Source: Actinobacteria bacterium ADurb.Bin346 | GTDB lineage: Bacteria; Actinomycetota; Humimicrobiia; Humimicrobiales; Humimicrobiaceae | DNA length: 9,298 nucleotides | Direction of reading: 5' to 3' | NCBI GenBank assembly: GCA_002068775.1 | Contig: MWAX01000027.1 | Span: forward strand, 1-9,298 | In this document: in pieces, positions 1 to 6,741 of the stretch | How the letters are laid out: each line of letters begins with the position of its first letter | Position numbering within the stretch: the first letter of the stretch is position 1 | Translations under genes and position numbers: made by a program | The notes under the pieces: generated by a model | Databases searched by the model: none | What the model saw: only the letters and a program-made list of their open reading frames with translations | What the model was told of the DNA's origin: nothing

Positions 1-72
1 TAAGTATTAACTATATATAAAACTTATAATTAATTAAAAGTATATCACAAATAAAAAATTTTTTAAATTTGT

Positions 73-98
73 AAAAAAACAGGGTTGATGATTTCCTG
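73..98 (-). terminator. Weak candidate terminator after mazG
   Basis: On the minus strand CAGG (95-98) and CCTG (80-83) can pair across 11 bases, directly followed by seven T (79-73). A longer-range pairing of CAGGG (119-123) with CCCTG (80-84) is also possible. The T run is good but the stems are only 4-5 bp, so confidence is low. The position fits the end of the mazG transcript. Confidence 0.3.
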
Positions 99-209
99 CA
101 AACGAAGGGTGCTGGGGTCCCTGATGATATTTATGACATTTTATATTTAAAGAATAAGACCAGCATCAAGGATGGCTGTATTAAGGCATATAGCAGCCTT
201 AAGTCATAG
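75..209 (+). pseudogene. Possible remnant of a convergent gene (start-less open frame)
   Basis: A plus-strand frame is open for 44 codons from an in-frame TAA (72-74) to TAG (207-209). It reads protein-like (VDDFLQTKGAGVPDD, then IYDILYLKNKTS) but has no ATG, GTG or TTG in frame. It overlaps the last codons of mazG tail-to-tail. Upstream DNA falls to about 10% GC and is closed by stops. I do not recognise the sequence. It may be the 3' stump of a lost gene, or chance in a short stretch. Confidence 0.2.
181..202. repeat. 7-bp perfect hairpin spanning the mazG stop codon
   Basis: TTAAGGC (181-187) and GCCTTAA (196-202) form a perfect inverted repeat with an 8-base loop that includes the mazG TAA. 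An alternative stem, GGCTG (174-178) with CAGCC (194-198), would exclude it. On the minus strand no T run follows closely. On the plus strand six T lie at 215-220, about 12 bases beyond the stem. It may protect or end transcripts, but it is not a textbook terminator. Confidence 0.45.
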
Positions 210-1080
210 CCTTATTTTTTGCTATTTCCCACAAACTGTCTTTCTCAGCAAGGCTCAGGCTTCTGAAATCAAGGCCTTTTTCCTCTGCATATTTTTCCAT
301 GAAATTAAATCTTGAAATGAATCTTTTGCAGGTATCCTTCAGTGATTTTTCGCAGTCGATACCAGTGTGCCTGCTTAAGTTAACTATGGTAAAAAGCATA
401 TCCCCTATCTCATCAGAGATCTTATTTGTATTACGGGAGTCCAGTTCTTTCTCAAGCTCGACTGTTTCTTCCTTTATTTTTTCAATGACTCCCTCTGTAC
501 CTTCCCAGTCAAAACCAAGCCTTGCTGCACGGCTCTGGATCTCATAGGCAAAATACAGTGCAGGCAATATAATCGGGATATTTGAAAACATTGAGCTTCT
601 TTCCTGTTTCTCAGTGGCTTTATTGCAGACTTTATCCTGCCTTTCCTGGCGTTTTATATCTTCCCAGTTTGAAAGCACCTCACGGCTGCTCTGGACAACT
701 TTTCCTGAAAATACATGCGGATGGCGTCTTATCAGTTTTTTAATTATAGCCCTTAACACATCCTCAATTTTAAATACACCATTGTCTTCTGCAATCCGGC
801 TATGAAATACTACCTGCAGCATTATGTCGCCCAGTTCTTCTTTTAATTCCTGGTAGTCCTTCTCCTCAATGGAATAAACAGCTTCATATGCTTCTTCAAC
901 AAGATTTCTTTTTATTGTCTCGTGAGTCTGTTCCCTGTCCCAAACACATCCATTTTCACTGCGGAGCATTGCCATAACCTGCAGAAGCATGGAAAATAGT
1001 TCAGGAGGTGAGCTGATGCTGTCTGCCTTTTCAACTACAAATATGCTTTCTTTACCGGTTTTATCATGCATTCCAATCAC
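199..1080 (-). CDS. mazG: Nucleoside triphosphate pyrophosphohydrolase MazG
   Basis: MazG hydrolyses (d)NTPs to NMP and pyrophosphate, removing damaged nucleotides; in E. coli it also affects ppGpp levels. Two tandem MazG domains are visible. The first (about 27-125) has CVWDREQTHETIKRNLVEEA with Glu62/Glu63, EELGD (81-85) and RRHPHVF. The second (about 175-290) has RLGFDWEG, EETVELEKEL (204-213) and DEIGD (223-227). The acidic EExxE and EExxD-type metal ligands are present in both. Its 293 residues compare with 263 in E. coli; the excess is mostly a 25-residue N-terminal extension and the interdomain linker. The longest start is GTG at 1078-1080, overlapping the foldase stop as GTGA. An ATG three codons on (1069-1071) is an alternative and the ribosome binding site does not decide. 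The commoner CPWD motif reads CVWD here. The stop is TAA. Confidence 0.97.
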   Translation of the reverse strand: MIGMHDKTGKESIFVVEKADSISSPPELFSMLLQVMAMLRSENGCVWDREQTHETIKRNLVEEAYEAVYSIEEKDYQELKEELGDIMLQVVFHSRIAEDNGVFKIEDVLRAIIKKLIRRHPHVFSGKVVQSSREVLSNWEDIKRQERQDKVCNKATEKQERSSMFSNIPIILPALYFAYEIQSRAARLGFDWEGTEGVIEKIKEETVELEKELDSRNTNKISDEIGDMLFTIVNLSRHTGIDCEKSLKDTCKRFISRFNFMEKYAEEKGLDFRSLSLAEKDSLWEIAKNKAMT

Positions 1081-2339
1081 TCTGCAGTTGTTGTATCTGT
1101 GGAAGTTGTTTCTATTGCGGTTTCTCTTGGCTCAAGTAACTGACCTTTTAATGATGAAGAATAAACAATCCCTGCCTTGTCAACAATTGAATACACAAAA
1201 TCTTCCCAAACACTCAATTGTTTGTTGTTTAAAAGATAAGATTTTATGGTATCTTTTACTTCATCATAAGCTTTAAGATAAGGAGCCTGTTTTTCAACAC
1301 ATTTGATTATATGATATCCGAATGTGGTTTCGGCAATGTCGCTGACCTGTCCCACTCCCAGATCAAATGCAGCTTTCTCAAATTCTGGAACAGTCTGTCC
1401 CCTGCTTATAAAACCGATATCTCCGCCATTGGGCGCACTGGCAGTATCATCAGAGTATTTTTTAGCAAGCTCTGCAAAGTCGGCGCCATCTTTCAGCTGT
1501 TTCTGAATACTGAGTATTTTTTCTTTTGCTTCAGCTTTTATTGCATCATTTAATTCCTGCCCCTCAGGAATATTGAATTTTATCAGTATATGGCTCACTT
1601 TAACCTGCTCCGGCACCATAAAGAGTGTTTCTGCATTTTCATCATAATATTTTTTTGCATCAGTGTCGCTCACGGCAACGCCAGAAGTTGCTGCTGCAAA
1701 TACTTTATCTCTTAGCAACTGTGATTTCACCTGGTCTTTAAGAAAAGCCTTTGTAATTTTCATATCCTTCAATTTCTTTTCAAATGCAGCTTCCGACTCA
1801 TAATTCTTAATAAGAGAGCTTATCTCATCAGTAACTTCCTTGTCCGTTACAATAATTTTATTATCAGCAGCATAATTCTCAATAAGTTTCATAACAATGA
1901 TTGAATCCAGCAGGTTTTTCCGCAAAACAGTGTATTTGGGGTCTGATTCTGCAGGCACTGATGCAGGGTTCTGGTTTTTCAAAAATTCTATATAATCATC
2001 CATTTCTTTCTGGGTGACTTTGCCTCCATCAAATTTTGCATAAGTTTTCGTGAGGTCCAGTCCTATACCAAGGTAGAAAAACAGCAGCCACGCAGTAAAG
2101 CCAAGGACAGCGACAACTGCTCCGATTATCAGCCCTATTTTACCGCCTTTTGAAAGCCTGGTTTTTTGTCTTTCTCTCTGAATCTCCAGTTTCCTCTTTT
2201 TTTCAGCTTCCTTTGCTTCCCTTTTTACAACTTTCTTGCTTCTTTTTACTTTGATCTCATTTTTTGAAGTTTCAACCGGCTCTTCGTCCCAATGGTAAAT
2301 TTCTTTATTATCTTTCCGAATATCTTCTTTATCGTCCAA
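1077..2339 (-). CDS. Membrane-anchored SurA/PrsA-like parvulin-type peptidyl-prolyl isomerase
   Basis: This is a foldase predicted to act outside the membrane, catalysing cis-trans isomerisation of X-Pro bonds in exported proteins. Residues 1-67 are a charged, mostly basic, presumably cytoplasmic tail. Residues 68-93 are one hydrophobic membrane segment (GLIIGAVVAVLGF, then AWLLFFYLGIGL). Residues 100-240 resemble the SurA_N/trigger-factor-like chaperone region. The parvulin domain spans about 245-348, with VSHILIKF (His250), FAELAKKYSDD (288-298), GGDIGFISRG (305-314) and GYHIIK (341-346). A Thr-rich tail ends the protein. There is no cleavable signal peptide or lipobox, so it appears anchored N-in, C-out, unlike lipoprotein PrsA. 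It starts at TTG. Its TGA stop overlaps the mazG start (GTGA), implying translational coupling. The family is clear; calling it PrsA or SurA would overstate the evidence. Confidence 0.93.
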   Translation of the reverse strand: MDDKEDIRKDNKEIYHWDEEPVETSKNEIKVKRSKKVVKREAKEAEKKRKLEIQRERQKTRLSKGGKIGLIIGAVVAVLGFTAWLLFFYLGIGLDLTKTYAKFDGGKVTQKEMDDYIEFLKNQNPASVPAESDPKYTVLRKNLLDSIIVMKLIENYAADNKIIVTDKEVTDEISSLIKNYESEAAFEKKLKDMKITKAFLKDQVKSQLLRDKVFAAATSGVAVSDTDAKKYYDENAETLFMVPEQVKVSHILIKFNIPEGQELNDAIKAEAKEKILSIQKQLKDGADFAELAKKYSDDTASAPNGGDIGFISRGQTVPEFEKAAFDLGVGQVSDIAETTFGYHIIKCVEKQAPYLKAYDEVKDTIKSYLLNNKQLSVWEDFVYSIVDKAGIVYSSSLKGQLLEPRETAIETTSTDTTTAE

Positions 2340-2346
2340 AATACTG

Positions 2347-2352
2347 CCCTTT
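2347..2352 (-). promoter_or_regulatory. Ribosome binding site deciding a TTG start
   Basis: AAAGGG on the minus strand lies seven bases before the TTG at 2337-2339. An in-frame TGA at 2352-2354 rules out any start further upstream except a rare ATT. The next in-frame ATG is deep inside the gene (codon 113), so TTG is the best start. Confidence 0.55.
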
Positions 2353-2407
2353 CATTCTAAAATGTGTTTTTTATAATGCTAAAAACCTATAATATTTTCC
2401 ATATTTT

Positions 2408-2433
2408 CATTGCCTGCCCATTGCCTGCCGGCA
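2408..2433. repeat. Perfect 11-bp tandem duplication plus TGCCGGCA palindrome
   Basis: CATTGCCTGCC occurs at 2408-2418 and again, abutting, at 2419-2429. The second copy runs into the 8-bp palindrome TGCCGGCA (2426-2433), and TTGCC (2421-2425) can pair with GGCAA (2430-2434) across TGCC. This GC-rich island in a very AT-rich gap resembles small dispersed palindromic repeats of bacterial genomes. A single window cannot show whether it recurs. Confidence 0.7.
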
Positions 2434-2461
2434 AGAAAATACATATATTCTTATACTTAAC

Positions 2462-2476
2462 CTTAAAGATTTTAAG
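2462..2476. repeat. Short AT-rich palindrome
   Basis: CTTAAA and TTTAAG form a perfect 6-bp inverted repeat around GAT. It overlaps the candidate -10 box. It could be an operator half-site pair or chance; it has too little GC for a strong terminator. Confidence 0.4.
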
Positions 2477-2497
2477 TTTTTAAACAATCTTTTGCAA
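2469..2497 (-). promoter_or_regulatory. Candidate sigma-70-type promoter for the foldase-mazG pair
   Basis: On the minus strand TTGCAA (2492-2497) and TAAAAT (2469-2474) are separated by 17 bases, fitting -35 and -10 elements. A transcript would begin near 2462 and leave a leader of about 120 bases before the foldase gene. DNA this AT-rich yields such matches by chance, so this is only a candidate. Confidence 0.3.
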
Positions 2498-2520
2498 TTA
2501 TAATATGAAAATAAAATGTT

Positions 2521-5500
2521 TTAATTATATCTGTTCAGATTTTTTAAGCTTTCCAGCACAAGTTCAAGAGTTACATTCTTTTCAGTACCTCTGACTATTA
2601 TTTCCCTGTTCCTGGGAAGATATATAAGTTCAGGATTTTCACTGGAAAGCCTGGGAGCCTTTTCAATACTTAAGTTTATTTTTCTAAAATAAACTCCTTT
2701 AGTTTTTGAATACAGCACCTGCTCCACCTGCGCTGTTTTTGCAGCCTGCTTTATTCTTGCAATATTAACCAGGTTTGACAGTACTTCCGGCATATTGCCG
2801 TATCTTTCTTCCAGATTCTCTGCAATCTGCAGCGCTTCATTCTGGTCTTTTAAATTACCGAGTGCCCTGTAAATATTAACTCTTTCTCTTTCGTTCTTAA
2901 TATAGTTCTTCGGAATATATGAACTGAATGGCAGCTCTATTTGCACATTTATATCCGGCTGCACCTTCCGGCCTTTTAACTTTTCAATTTCCTCCCTTAT
3001 TATCTGGCAATACATATCAAAACCAATGCTATTTATATTGCCGTGCTGTTTTGCTCCAAGCAGATCACCTGCGCCTCTTATTTCAAGATCTTTCATTGCA
3101 ATCTTATATCCGCTTCCGAGCTCCGTGTGCTCTGCAAGTGTTTTAAGTCTCTGGAAAGCGGTAAGGTTAAGGATTCGCCTGTCAGGATAAAAAAAATAGG
3201 CATAAGCTTTCTCCGATGACCTGCCTACCCTGCCTCTTATCTGGTAAAGCTGGGAGAGCCCAAACCTGTGGGAATCATCAACAATTAAGGTATTTACATT
3301 AGAGATATCCATTCCGGATTCAATTATTGATGTGGTGAGAAGAATGTCATATTTTTTTTCAAGAAAACCCTGCATGATTTTCTCAATTTTTTTTCCCTCC
3401 ATCCTGCCATGAGTCAATGCAATCCTTGCGCCCGGAACCAGTACGCTCAGTTTATATTGTTTTTCCTGTATATCGCTTATCCTGTTATGCACATAATATA
3501 CCTGCCCTCCCCTTCGCATCTCACGCTCAATAGCCATCCTGATGACAAAGTCATTTCTCTCACCAACAAAAGTCTCTATAGGGAAACGTCCGCTGGGGTG
3601 AGTATCTATCTGGACTATGTCCCTTATCCCGGTAAGCGACATATAAAGTGTCCTTGGTATTGGAGTTGCAGTCAAAGTCAGCACATCCACCTCTTTTTTA
3701 TAAAGCTTTATTTTCTCCTTGGCGTTCACACCAAACCGCTGCTCTTCATCCACTATTATTAATCCAAGATCATTTGGCCTGACATCTTCTGAAAGTATGC
3801 GGTGTGTTCCTATGAGCATGTCTATTTTTCCATCCATAAATTTATTTATGATCGACTTCTGCTCTGACATCGTCCTGAAGCGGCTTATTACTTCAACGAT
3901 GACAGGAAAATTTTTATATCTTTCAGAAAATGTCCTGAAATGCTGGTCAGCCAGGATAGTTGTCGGTACAAGCATAAGCACCTGTTTTGAGTTCTCAATC
4001 GCTTTAAAAGCTGCTCTTAATGCAACTTCTGTTTTTCCAAATCCCACATCTCCACAGACCAGAAGATCCATTGGCTTTGGGATTTCCATAAGTTCCTTGA
4101 CATAGCCAATTGCTTTTAGCTGATCCGATGTTTCACTAAACGGGAAAAGGTCTTCCATTTCTTTCTGCCAGGGTTTATCCGCTTCAAAGGCAAAGCCGTC
4201 TGCAGAGTTGCGCACAGCATACAGTGCTGCAAGGTCCACAGCAAGTTTCTGGACAGAGTTTTTGACTCTGTTTTTCAGCTTATCCCATTGCTTTGAATTA
4301 AGTGCAGAAATGGCTGGGGTTTTATCTCCAACATACTTATGTATTCTGTCAGATTGCCAGGTTGGCACATATAATTTGTCTCCGTCAGCATATTCAATTA
4401 AAAAATATTCTCTCTTATTTCCGTTTACCTGGTCAGAAATTATATCTACATATCTGCCAATCCCATGAGCTTTATGCACAATAAAGTCTCCCGGCTCAAA
4501 GTCCCCCGCTGTGCCTGCCGCCAGTAACTTACTGTCAACTGATATGTCTTCAAGCTGTTCAAATATATCCAGCTCTCCATAAATGGAATCTGAGGAAGAC
4601 TCATACCCGCTTAATAAAGTCTTGTTGAAAAGGTTGGCAACACCCTGTGCCGGATTTAATTGATTGTCCCGGTTTATTTTAGAAAGCGCTTCTGTGCTGA
4701 AATGATTTTTAATGGATATCCCGGCATCAAGCAATACCTGCGATATTTTTTTTAATCTATCCAGACTGCTCATTGATATTAGTATTTTCCTGGATGCTTT
4801 GAGGTCTTTTCTTAAATTGGCAATAAATATTTCAGAATTTCCGAAGCTCTTTTTTTGCCTTTTAATATCACTGAAATAAAAGGAGCTGCCGGCTCTGCCG
4901 GCTTCAAAACCTGATGATATAAGGTCCAGAAAAAAACCTGTTTCTTTTATTTCATTGCTTTCCAGATAGTCATGTGCAAGGAAGTTATCTTTAAGGTATT
5001 CTTCTCTTGTTTTTTTATCGCTGATAAAAAAATCTCCCTGCCGGCCGTCCCGGGCATCGGCTTCATAAGACCTGTAGACAAGATCTACGTCACTTTTTAA
5101 TTTAAGTTCCACTTCGACCGGGTCACAGATCACAACACTGAATTTATCAATGCAGGTCTTTAAATATCCAATAAGGCTAAATTTTCTGCTTTGCTTATCA
5201 CTGAAAGCTCCATTAAATATATTTATTTTTGGAAATATTTTTAAATTCTCAATACTTAAAACCAGTCTCTGGTCCCGAATGTCATATGTAAAAATTTTTT
5301 TCACTTCATCTGTAAGCAGGTCCAGCCTTACAGGATCAGCTGAAGCAATATCAAATATATCAAATACGTCTCCTCTTGCTGAAAACTCGCCCCGGTCATA
5401 CACCCGATTCATCCGTTCATACCCCATCTCCAAAAGAGAAAGTATTATTTTTTCCCGGTCAAGCTTTTGGCCTTTTTTTATTTCAATGCTTTTCTTTCCA

Positions 5501-6000
5501 AAATGCTCCTGCAGAGGGAAAAGGTCTATTATTGAATTGCTTGTGGCAAAAATAATAAAAGGCTCTTTTAAAACAGAATATTCAGAGGCTGTTTTTAATA
5601 TCTCCAGACGCTGGGAGAGGCTGTCCTGTGAGATTGTCCTGTTTTTTTTATAAATACCACTGCCTAAGGCAGGATATAAAAATATGTTTAAGGCATCATC
5701 ATTTATTGACTTTATTTCCCTAAAGAGCCCCTCCGCTCTTTCAGCTGTTGCAGTAAGGACAACTGCCGGAACTGCAGAAGATTTCGAAAGGGCTGAAATT
5801 ATAAAAGGCCAGATATCTTCATCAGAAACAATGCTGCCGCGCGGACTGTCATGCGGACTGCTGTGTGGTCCGCCGTTTGGGCTGCCGTTTGGACTGTCAT
5901 GCGGAAACTGCTCTTTTTCATTGGCAGACGCAGCATTGAAACACTTGTTAAAGAAATCCTGCCATTGCTTTTCATCAATAAATCTATTTAAAAAAACCAT
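2521..6000 (-). CDS. mfd: Transcription-repair coupling factor Mfd
   Basis: Mfd is a DNA translocase that pushes stalled RNA polymerase off a lesion and recruits UvrA for nucleotide excision repair. Its 1159 residues match the family. Domains in order: a UvrB-like N-terminal module (about 60-400) with the RGEFSARGDVFDIFD segment (203-217); the CarD-like RNA-polymerase interaction domain (about 500-560) with GDFIVHKAHGIGRYV and YADGDKLYVP; helicase half one with Walker A GDVGFGKTE (650-658), DEEQ box (751-754) and TATPIPRT (777-784); helicase half two with TTSIIESGMDIS (889-900) and QIRGRVGR (920-927); the RecG-like translocation motif around HTELGSGYKIAMKDLEIRGA (958-977) continuing into GDLLG; and the C-terminal TRCF domain (about 1015-1150). 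Oddity: residues 34-56 are a repetitive Pro/Ser/Gly/His/Asn stretch encoded by a 12-bp minisatellite, just before the first UvrB-like strand. The start is an ATG with a GGAG site. The stop is TAA, 181 bp before the foldase gene. Confidence 0.98.
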   Translation of the reverse strand: MVFLNRFIDEKQWQDFFNKCFNAASANEKEQFPHDSPNGSPNGGPHSSPHDSPRGSIVSDEDIWPFIISALSKSSAVPAVVLTATAERAEGLFREIKSINDDALNIFLYPALGSGIYKKNRTISQDSLSQRLEILKTASEYSVLKEPFIIFATSNSIIDLFPLQEHFGKKSIEIKKGQKLDREKIILSLLEMGYERMNRVYDRGEFSARGDVFDIFDIASADPVRLDLLTDEVKKIFTYDIRDQRLVLSIENLKIFPKINIFNGAFSDKQSRKFSLIGYLKTCIDKFSVVICDPVEVELKLKSDVDLVYRSYEADARDGRQGDFFISDKKTREEYLKDNFLAHDYLESNEIKETGFFLDLISSGFEAGRAGSSFYFSDIKRQKKSFGNSEIFIANLRKDLKASRKILISMSSLDRLKKISQVLLDAGISIKNHFSTEALSKINRDNQLNPAQGVANLFNKTLLSGYESSSDSIYGELDIFEQLEDISVDSKLLAAGTAGDFEPGDFIVHKAHGIGRYVDIISDQVNGNKREYFLIEYADGDKLYVPTWQSDRIHKYVGDKTPAISALNSKQWDKLKNRVKNSVQKLAVDLAALYAVRNSADGFAFEADKPWQKEMEDLFPFSETSDQLKAIGYVKELMEIPKPMDLLVCGDVGFGKTEVALRAAFKAIENSKQVLMLVPTTILADQHFRTFSERYKNFPVIVEVISRFRTMSEQKSIINKFMDGKIDMLIGTHRILSEDVRPNDLGLIIVDEEQRFGVNAKEKIKLYKKEVDVLTLTATPIPRTLYMSLTGIRDIVQIDTHPSGRFPIETFVGERNDFVIRMAIEREMRRGGQVYYVHNRISDIQEKQYKLSVLVPGARIALTHGRMEGKKIEKIMQGFLEKKYDILLTTSIIESGMDISNVNTLIVDDSHRFGLSQLYQIRGRVGRSSEKAYAYFFYPDRRILNLTAFQRLKTLAEHTELGSGYKIAMKDLEIRGAGDLLGAKQHGNINSIGFDMYCQIIREEIEKLKGRKVQPDINVQIELPFSSYIPKNYIKNERERVNIYRALGNLKDQNEALQIAENLEERYGNMPEVLSNLVNIARIKQAAKTAQVEQVLYSKTKGVYFRKINLSIEKAPRLSSENPELIYLPRNREIIVRGTEKNVTLELVLESLKNLNRYN
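5843..5902. repeat. 12-bp minisatellite inside mfd, five units
   Basis: On the plus strand five successive 12-base units begin at 5843, 5855, 5867, 5879 and 5891. They read GGACTGTCATGC, GGACTGCTGTGT, GGTCCGCCGTTT, GGGCTGCCGTTT and GGACTGTCATGC. The first and last are identical and the others differ by a few bases. On the coding strand the array gives tetrapeptide units HDSP, NGSP, NGGP, HSSP and HDSP (residues 34-53), followed by RGS. Because the unit is a multiple of three, gain or loss of copies keeps Mfd in frame. The array is more GC-rich than its surroundings. Confidence 0.85.
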
Positions 6001-6109
6001 TGCATAAAGCTCCAGAGATAAGGAAATTCAGAAGACATTAAAAAAATTGTTTAAAAATTAAAAATAAAAAAACAGTGATGCCCGCCCTAAAACTCTCATA
6101 CCGTCTTTC
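6001..6109 (-). other. pth-mfd intergenic gap with a T-rich tract
   Basis: On the minus strand a GC-rich stretch (GGGCGGGCATCACTG) is followed by a run of seven T and more T-rich DNA (about 6041-6072). This resembles the tail of an intrinsic terminator, but I cannot fold a convincing stem from the GC-rich part, so termination here is unproven. I find no good promoter. The gap closes with the mfd ribosome binding site. Confidence 0.35.
6010..6013 (-). promoter_or_regulatory. Ribosome binding site of mfd
   Basis: GGAG within CTGGAGC on the minus strand lies nine bases before the ATG at 5998-6000 and supports this start. Confidence 0.6.
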
Positions 6110-6724
6110 TTAGAGATTATTGTATTTATTCATAGTATAATCTATGCCATTTATTATATAGTCATTTATTGCTTCAACTGTCACGGGCAGCATATTTTTA
6201 AACTCTTCTTTTTCAGTTTTTAAAAAGTCTGAAAGCACAAAATCTGCGGGGTCTTTTCTGCCGGGTGGCCTGCCGAGGCCAAATCTTAATCTGTCAAAAT
6301 CAGTGCTGTCGATATGTTTTGCAATTGATTCAAGTCCATTGTGTCCTCCTGTTCCTCCGCCGTTTTTAAGCCTGATCTTTCCAAACTCAATATCCATATC
6401 GTCATGGATAACAAGCAGCCTGTTTTTCCCAGTCGCATTTTTCAGTGTTCCCGTAAAACCTGAGCCTGATATCCCGGAACTCCTGCCATAGTGAGAAACT
6501 ACAGATTCAACAGCAGCGCCGCAGTTATTCATGAAGGTAAGGGGTTTTACAAGCAGGATATCATTATCCATATATGAAACTTCTGATATTTCACTGTTGA
6601 ATTTTTTAAATGATGAAGAGCTTTCATGCTGGCTTAAAAAAGCATCGGCTATAACAAACCCTGCATTATGCCTGGTTTGCTGATATTCTTTGCCCGGGTT
6701 TCCAAGCCCCACAATAAATATCAT
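6110..6724 (-). CDS. pth: Peptidyl-tRNA hydrolase
   Basis: Pth cleaves the ester bond of peptidyl-tRNAs dropped by ribosomes, recycling tRNA in the cytoplasm. All the catalytic landmarks are present: GLGNPGKEY with Asn9, TRHNAGF with His19 (catalytic base), TFMN with Asn66, HDD with Asp108, and GGHNGLESI with Asn129, followed by RLRFGLGRPPG (145-155). Its 204 residues slightly exceed the usual 185-195. The excess lies between helix AAVESVVSHY and strand LLVIHDD, where about 17 extra Gly/Ser/Thr-rich residues occur (roughly 81-98). From Asn66 to Asp108 is 42 residues, against about 25 in E. coli Pth. The start is an ATG 17 bp after rplY. The upstream site (AAAGAAG) is weak, so translation may be coupled to rplY. 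The stop is TAA, 109 bp before mfd. Confidence 0.97.
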   Translation of the reverse strand: MIFIVGLGNPGKEYQQTRHNAGFVIADAFLSQHESSSSFKKFNSEISEVSYMDNDILLVKPLTFMNNCGAAVESVVSHYGRSSGISGSGFTGTLKNATGKNRLLVIHDDMDIEFGKIRLKNGGGTGGHNGLESIAKHIDSTDFDRLRFGLGRPPGRKDPADFVLSDFLKTEKEEFKNMLPVTVEAINDYIINGIDYTMNKYNNL

Positions 6725-6741
6725 TAATGTCTTCTTTACTG

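Larger units (their letters stand above)
2340..2520 (-). other. mfd-foldase intergenic region
   Basis: This is the longest gap between genes in the window (181 bp). It is strongly AT-rich except for one GC-rich duplication at 2408-2433. It also contains an AT palindrome (2462-2476) and a candidate promoter. No intrinsic terminator with a GC stem and T run is visible after mfd. Only very short frames occur in it. Confidence 0.7.

Noticed and set aside
80..123. tRNA or C/D-box-like RNA suggested by GGGTCCC and repeated TGATGAT
   Set aside because: No cloverleaf, acceptor stem or T-loop consensus can be formed, and C/D RNAs are not expected in bacteria.
88..150. 20-codon plus-strand frame starting at ATG, giving a short basic and hydrophobic peptide
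   Set aside because: It is too short, has only a weak AGGG close upstream, and lies in a different frame from the longer start-less one; nothing supports expression.
2388..2411. Tiny minus-strand frame ATGAAAATATGGAAAATATT with stop, preceded by GGCAGG, as a leader peptide
   Set aside because: Only seven codons, no regulatory residue pattern or attenuator structure; AT-rich DNA produces such frames often.
5150..5653. 167-codon plus-strand open frame inside mfd
   Set aside because: It lies wholly antisense to a clearly conserved part of Mfd (UvrB-like module), shows no recognisable motif, and its Ser/Phe-rich composition is typical of an antisense shadow.
5843..5902. Possible CRISPR-like array
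   Set aside because: Units are 12 bp, abutting, without spacers, and lie inside a coding sequence.
5684..6007. 107-codon plus-strand open frame with Gly/Leu/Pro repeats
   Set aside because: It is the antisense reading of the mfd minisatellite; the repeats come from the 12-bp units and the minus-strand gene is certain.
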